14,016 bases of DNA from Phycisphaeraceae bacterium (GTDB taxonomy: Bacteria > Planctomycetota > Phycisphaerae > Phycisphaerales > Phycisphaeraceae), in NCBI GenBank assembly GCA_028281215.1, contig JANQKH010000191.1, positions 1 to 14,016 on the forward strand, in the 5' to 3' direction. A program made the position numbers and the translations under genes. Positions 13,230 through 14,016 of this stretch are shown piece after piece (within the stretch, counting starts at the first letter, position 1; every line of letters begins with the position of its first letter). The notes under the pieces were generated by a model that made no database searches, was not told where the DNA came from, and saw nothing but the letters and a program-made list of their open reading frames with translations.

Positions 13230-14016
13230 CTACGCACTGATCGACGCAATCGGCGCCGGGCCCGGCGCCGGTTCGTACACCACGATACGCATGCGGCCGG
13301 CTTGCTTGGCCTGATACAACGCACGGTCGGCGTGACCGATCAGTTGTTCCGGATTCGTCGCGTGCGAGTGACGCAAACTCGTCAAGCCCATGCTCGCTGT
13401 CACGTTGACCGCCGGGCTGAACGTACGGAACATCAGGTCCACACTGTGCGCAAACTGTTCATTGATGCGCTCGGCGACAATCCGCGCCGTTTTTAACTCC
13501 GTCTCAGGCAGCAACACCGTGAACTCATCGCCTCCAAGACGACCGGCAATGTCACTTCGCCGACAGTTCGCTTCGAGAATCTGGCCCGTGCGCGCCAGCA
13601 ACTGATCGCCGGCCTGATGACCGTGCTGATCATTCAGTTGCTTGAACCCGTCGAGGTCGATCATGATGCACGACAAGTCGTGGTCGTACCGCGCCGCCTC
13701 GGAGAACCGGCGGTCCAAAGCCTTGTTAAACGCGCGGCGGTTGGCGATGCCGGTCAACGGATCGGTCGACGCCATCGCTTCCAGTTTGCGCACCGCTTCC
13801 TGCAACTGATCGTTCTTGATCCGCACTTCGTCCAGGGTGCGGTTCAACTCGTCGTGCAGGTGAATGTTTTCCTGCTTGGTTCGCCAGATCGCCAGGTTCT
13901 TTTCGATCACGATCGGCAGTGTTGAAAGATAATCGCCGGACTTGAGCACATAGTCGAATGCGCCCGCGTCAATCGCCGCCAGAGCCACGTCCAGCACCGT
14001 CTGGCCCGTGAGCAAC
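13230..14016 (-). CDS. Receiver-GGDEF diguanylate cyclase (5' part beyond the right edge)
   Basis: The visible 261 residues are the C-terminal part of a response regulator that makes cyclic di-GMP from two GTP. Numbering from the first complete codon in the window, residues 1-45 are the end of a receiver domain (LTGQTVLDVALAAIDAGAFDYVLK), including Lys25 at the conserved Lys position. A coiled-coil linker follows (about 46-80), then a full GGDEF domain: DPLTGIANRRAF (85-96), IMIDLDGFKQLND (117-129), the active-site GGDEF at 161-165, and late motifs ASMGLT and DRALYQAK. An inhibitory RxxD (152-155) lies five residues before GGDEF, so product feedback inhibition is expected. The Met at 14015 is probably internal, because the receiver must begin upstream. 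The C-terminus ends in a Pro/Ala-rich tail encoded partly by a 20-bp palindrome. Confidence 0.93.
   Translation of the reverse strand, partial: LLTGQTVLDVALAAIDAGAFDYVLKSGDYLSTLPIVIEKNLAIWRTKQENIHLHDELNRTLDEVRIKNDQLQEAVRKLEAMASTDPLTGIANRRAFNKALDRRFSEAARYDHDLSCIMIDLDGFKQLNDQHGHQAGDQLLARTGQILEANCRRSDIAGRLGGDEFTVLLPETELKTARIVAERINEQFAHSVDLMFRTFSPAVNVTASMGLTSLRHSHATNPEQLIGHADRALYQAKQAGRMRIVVYEPAPGPAPIASISA
13251..13270. repeat. Perfect 20-bp palindrome at the 3' end of the GGDEF gene
   Basis: CGGCGCCGGG at 13251-13260 is followed directly by its reverse complement at 13261-13270. It lies in the codons for the Pro/Ala-rich tail, about 20 bases before the stop. No T run follows on the minus strand, so it is not a classical intrinsic terminator. 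Confidence 0.6.

Overview
The window looks like a bacterial chromosome segment of moderately high GC. The gene content suggests a planctomycete, perhaps Phycisphaerae-like: an excisionase-type helix-turn-helix fused to a receiver domain, an HDOD-histidine kinase, a sialate O-acetylesterase, a Tat-exported DUF3500 protein, and a vitamin K-dependent carboxylase-like membrane protein. That lineage is an inference from protein families and style, not from a marker gene. Ten protein genes are supported, two of them cut by the window ends.

Layout. Positions 1-3306 (minus strand) hold a signalling cluster read right to left: an HTH-receiver regulator, an HDOD/GAF-like/histidine kinase, and a receiver-like protein running off the left edge. 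Positions 3563-7081 hold a Tat-exported DUF3500 protein (+), convergent with a carboxylase-like HTTM protein (-), which is divergent from a class I SAM methyltransferase (+). A sialate O-acetylesterase (-) follows at 7104-8675. Positions 8676-9642 carry no convincing gene but hold two notable structures: a cluster of TGTCCGGA half-palindromes (8805-8988) and a 143-bp MITE-like inverted-repeat element with a 9-bp flanking direct repeat (9332-9492). Positions 9643-11669 (-) carry a small secreted protein of unknown function and NADP-type isocitrate dehydrogenase, separated by a strong intrinsic terminator. Positions 12075-14016 (-) carry a metallo-beta-lactamase-fold hydrolase downstream of a receiver-GGDEF diguanylate cyclase that runs off the right edge.

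The most promising undescribed element is in the gap between icd and the hydrolase gene. A plus-strand sigma70-like promoter (11837-11864) is followed by a hairpin with a CCCCC loop and then a long terminator hairpin with a CCCCCC-containing loop and six T residues. No open reading frame lies between. This reads as a small RNA of about 160 nt with two C-rich loops, divergent from icd.

How the genes fit together: the ends of the window are dominated by signal transduction (phosphorelay and c-di-GMP). The middle is a loose set of exported, membrane and housekeeping genes with frequent strand changes, so most are probably their own transcription units.
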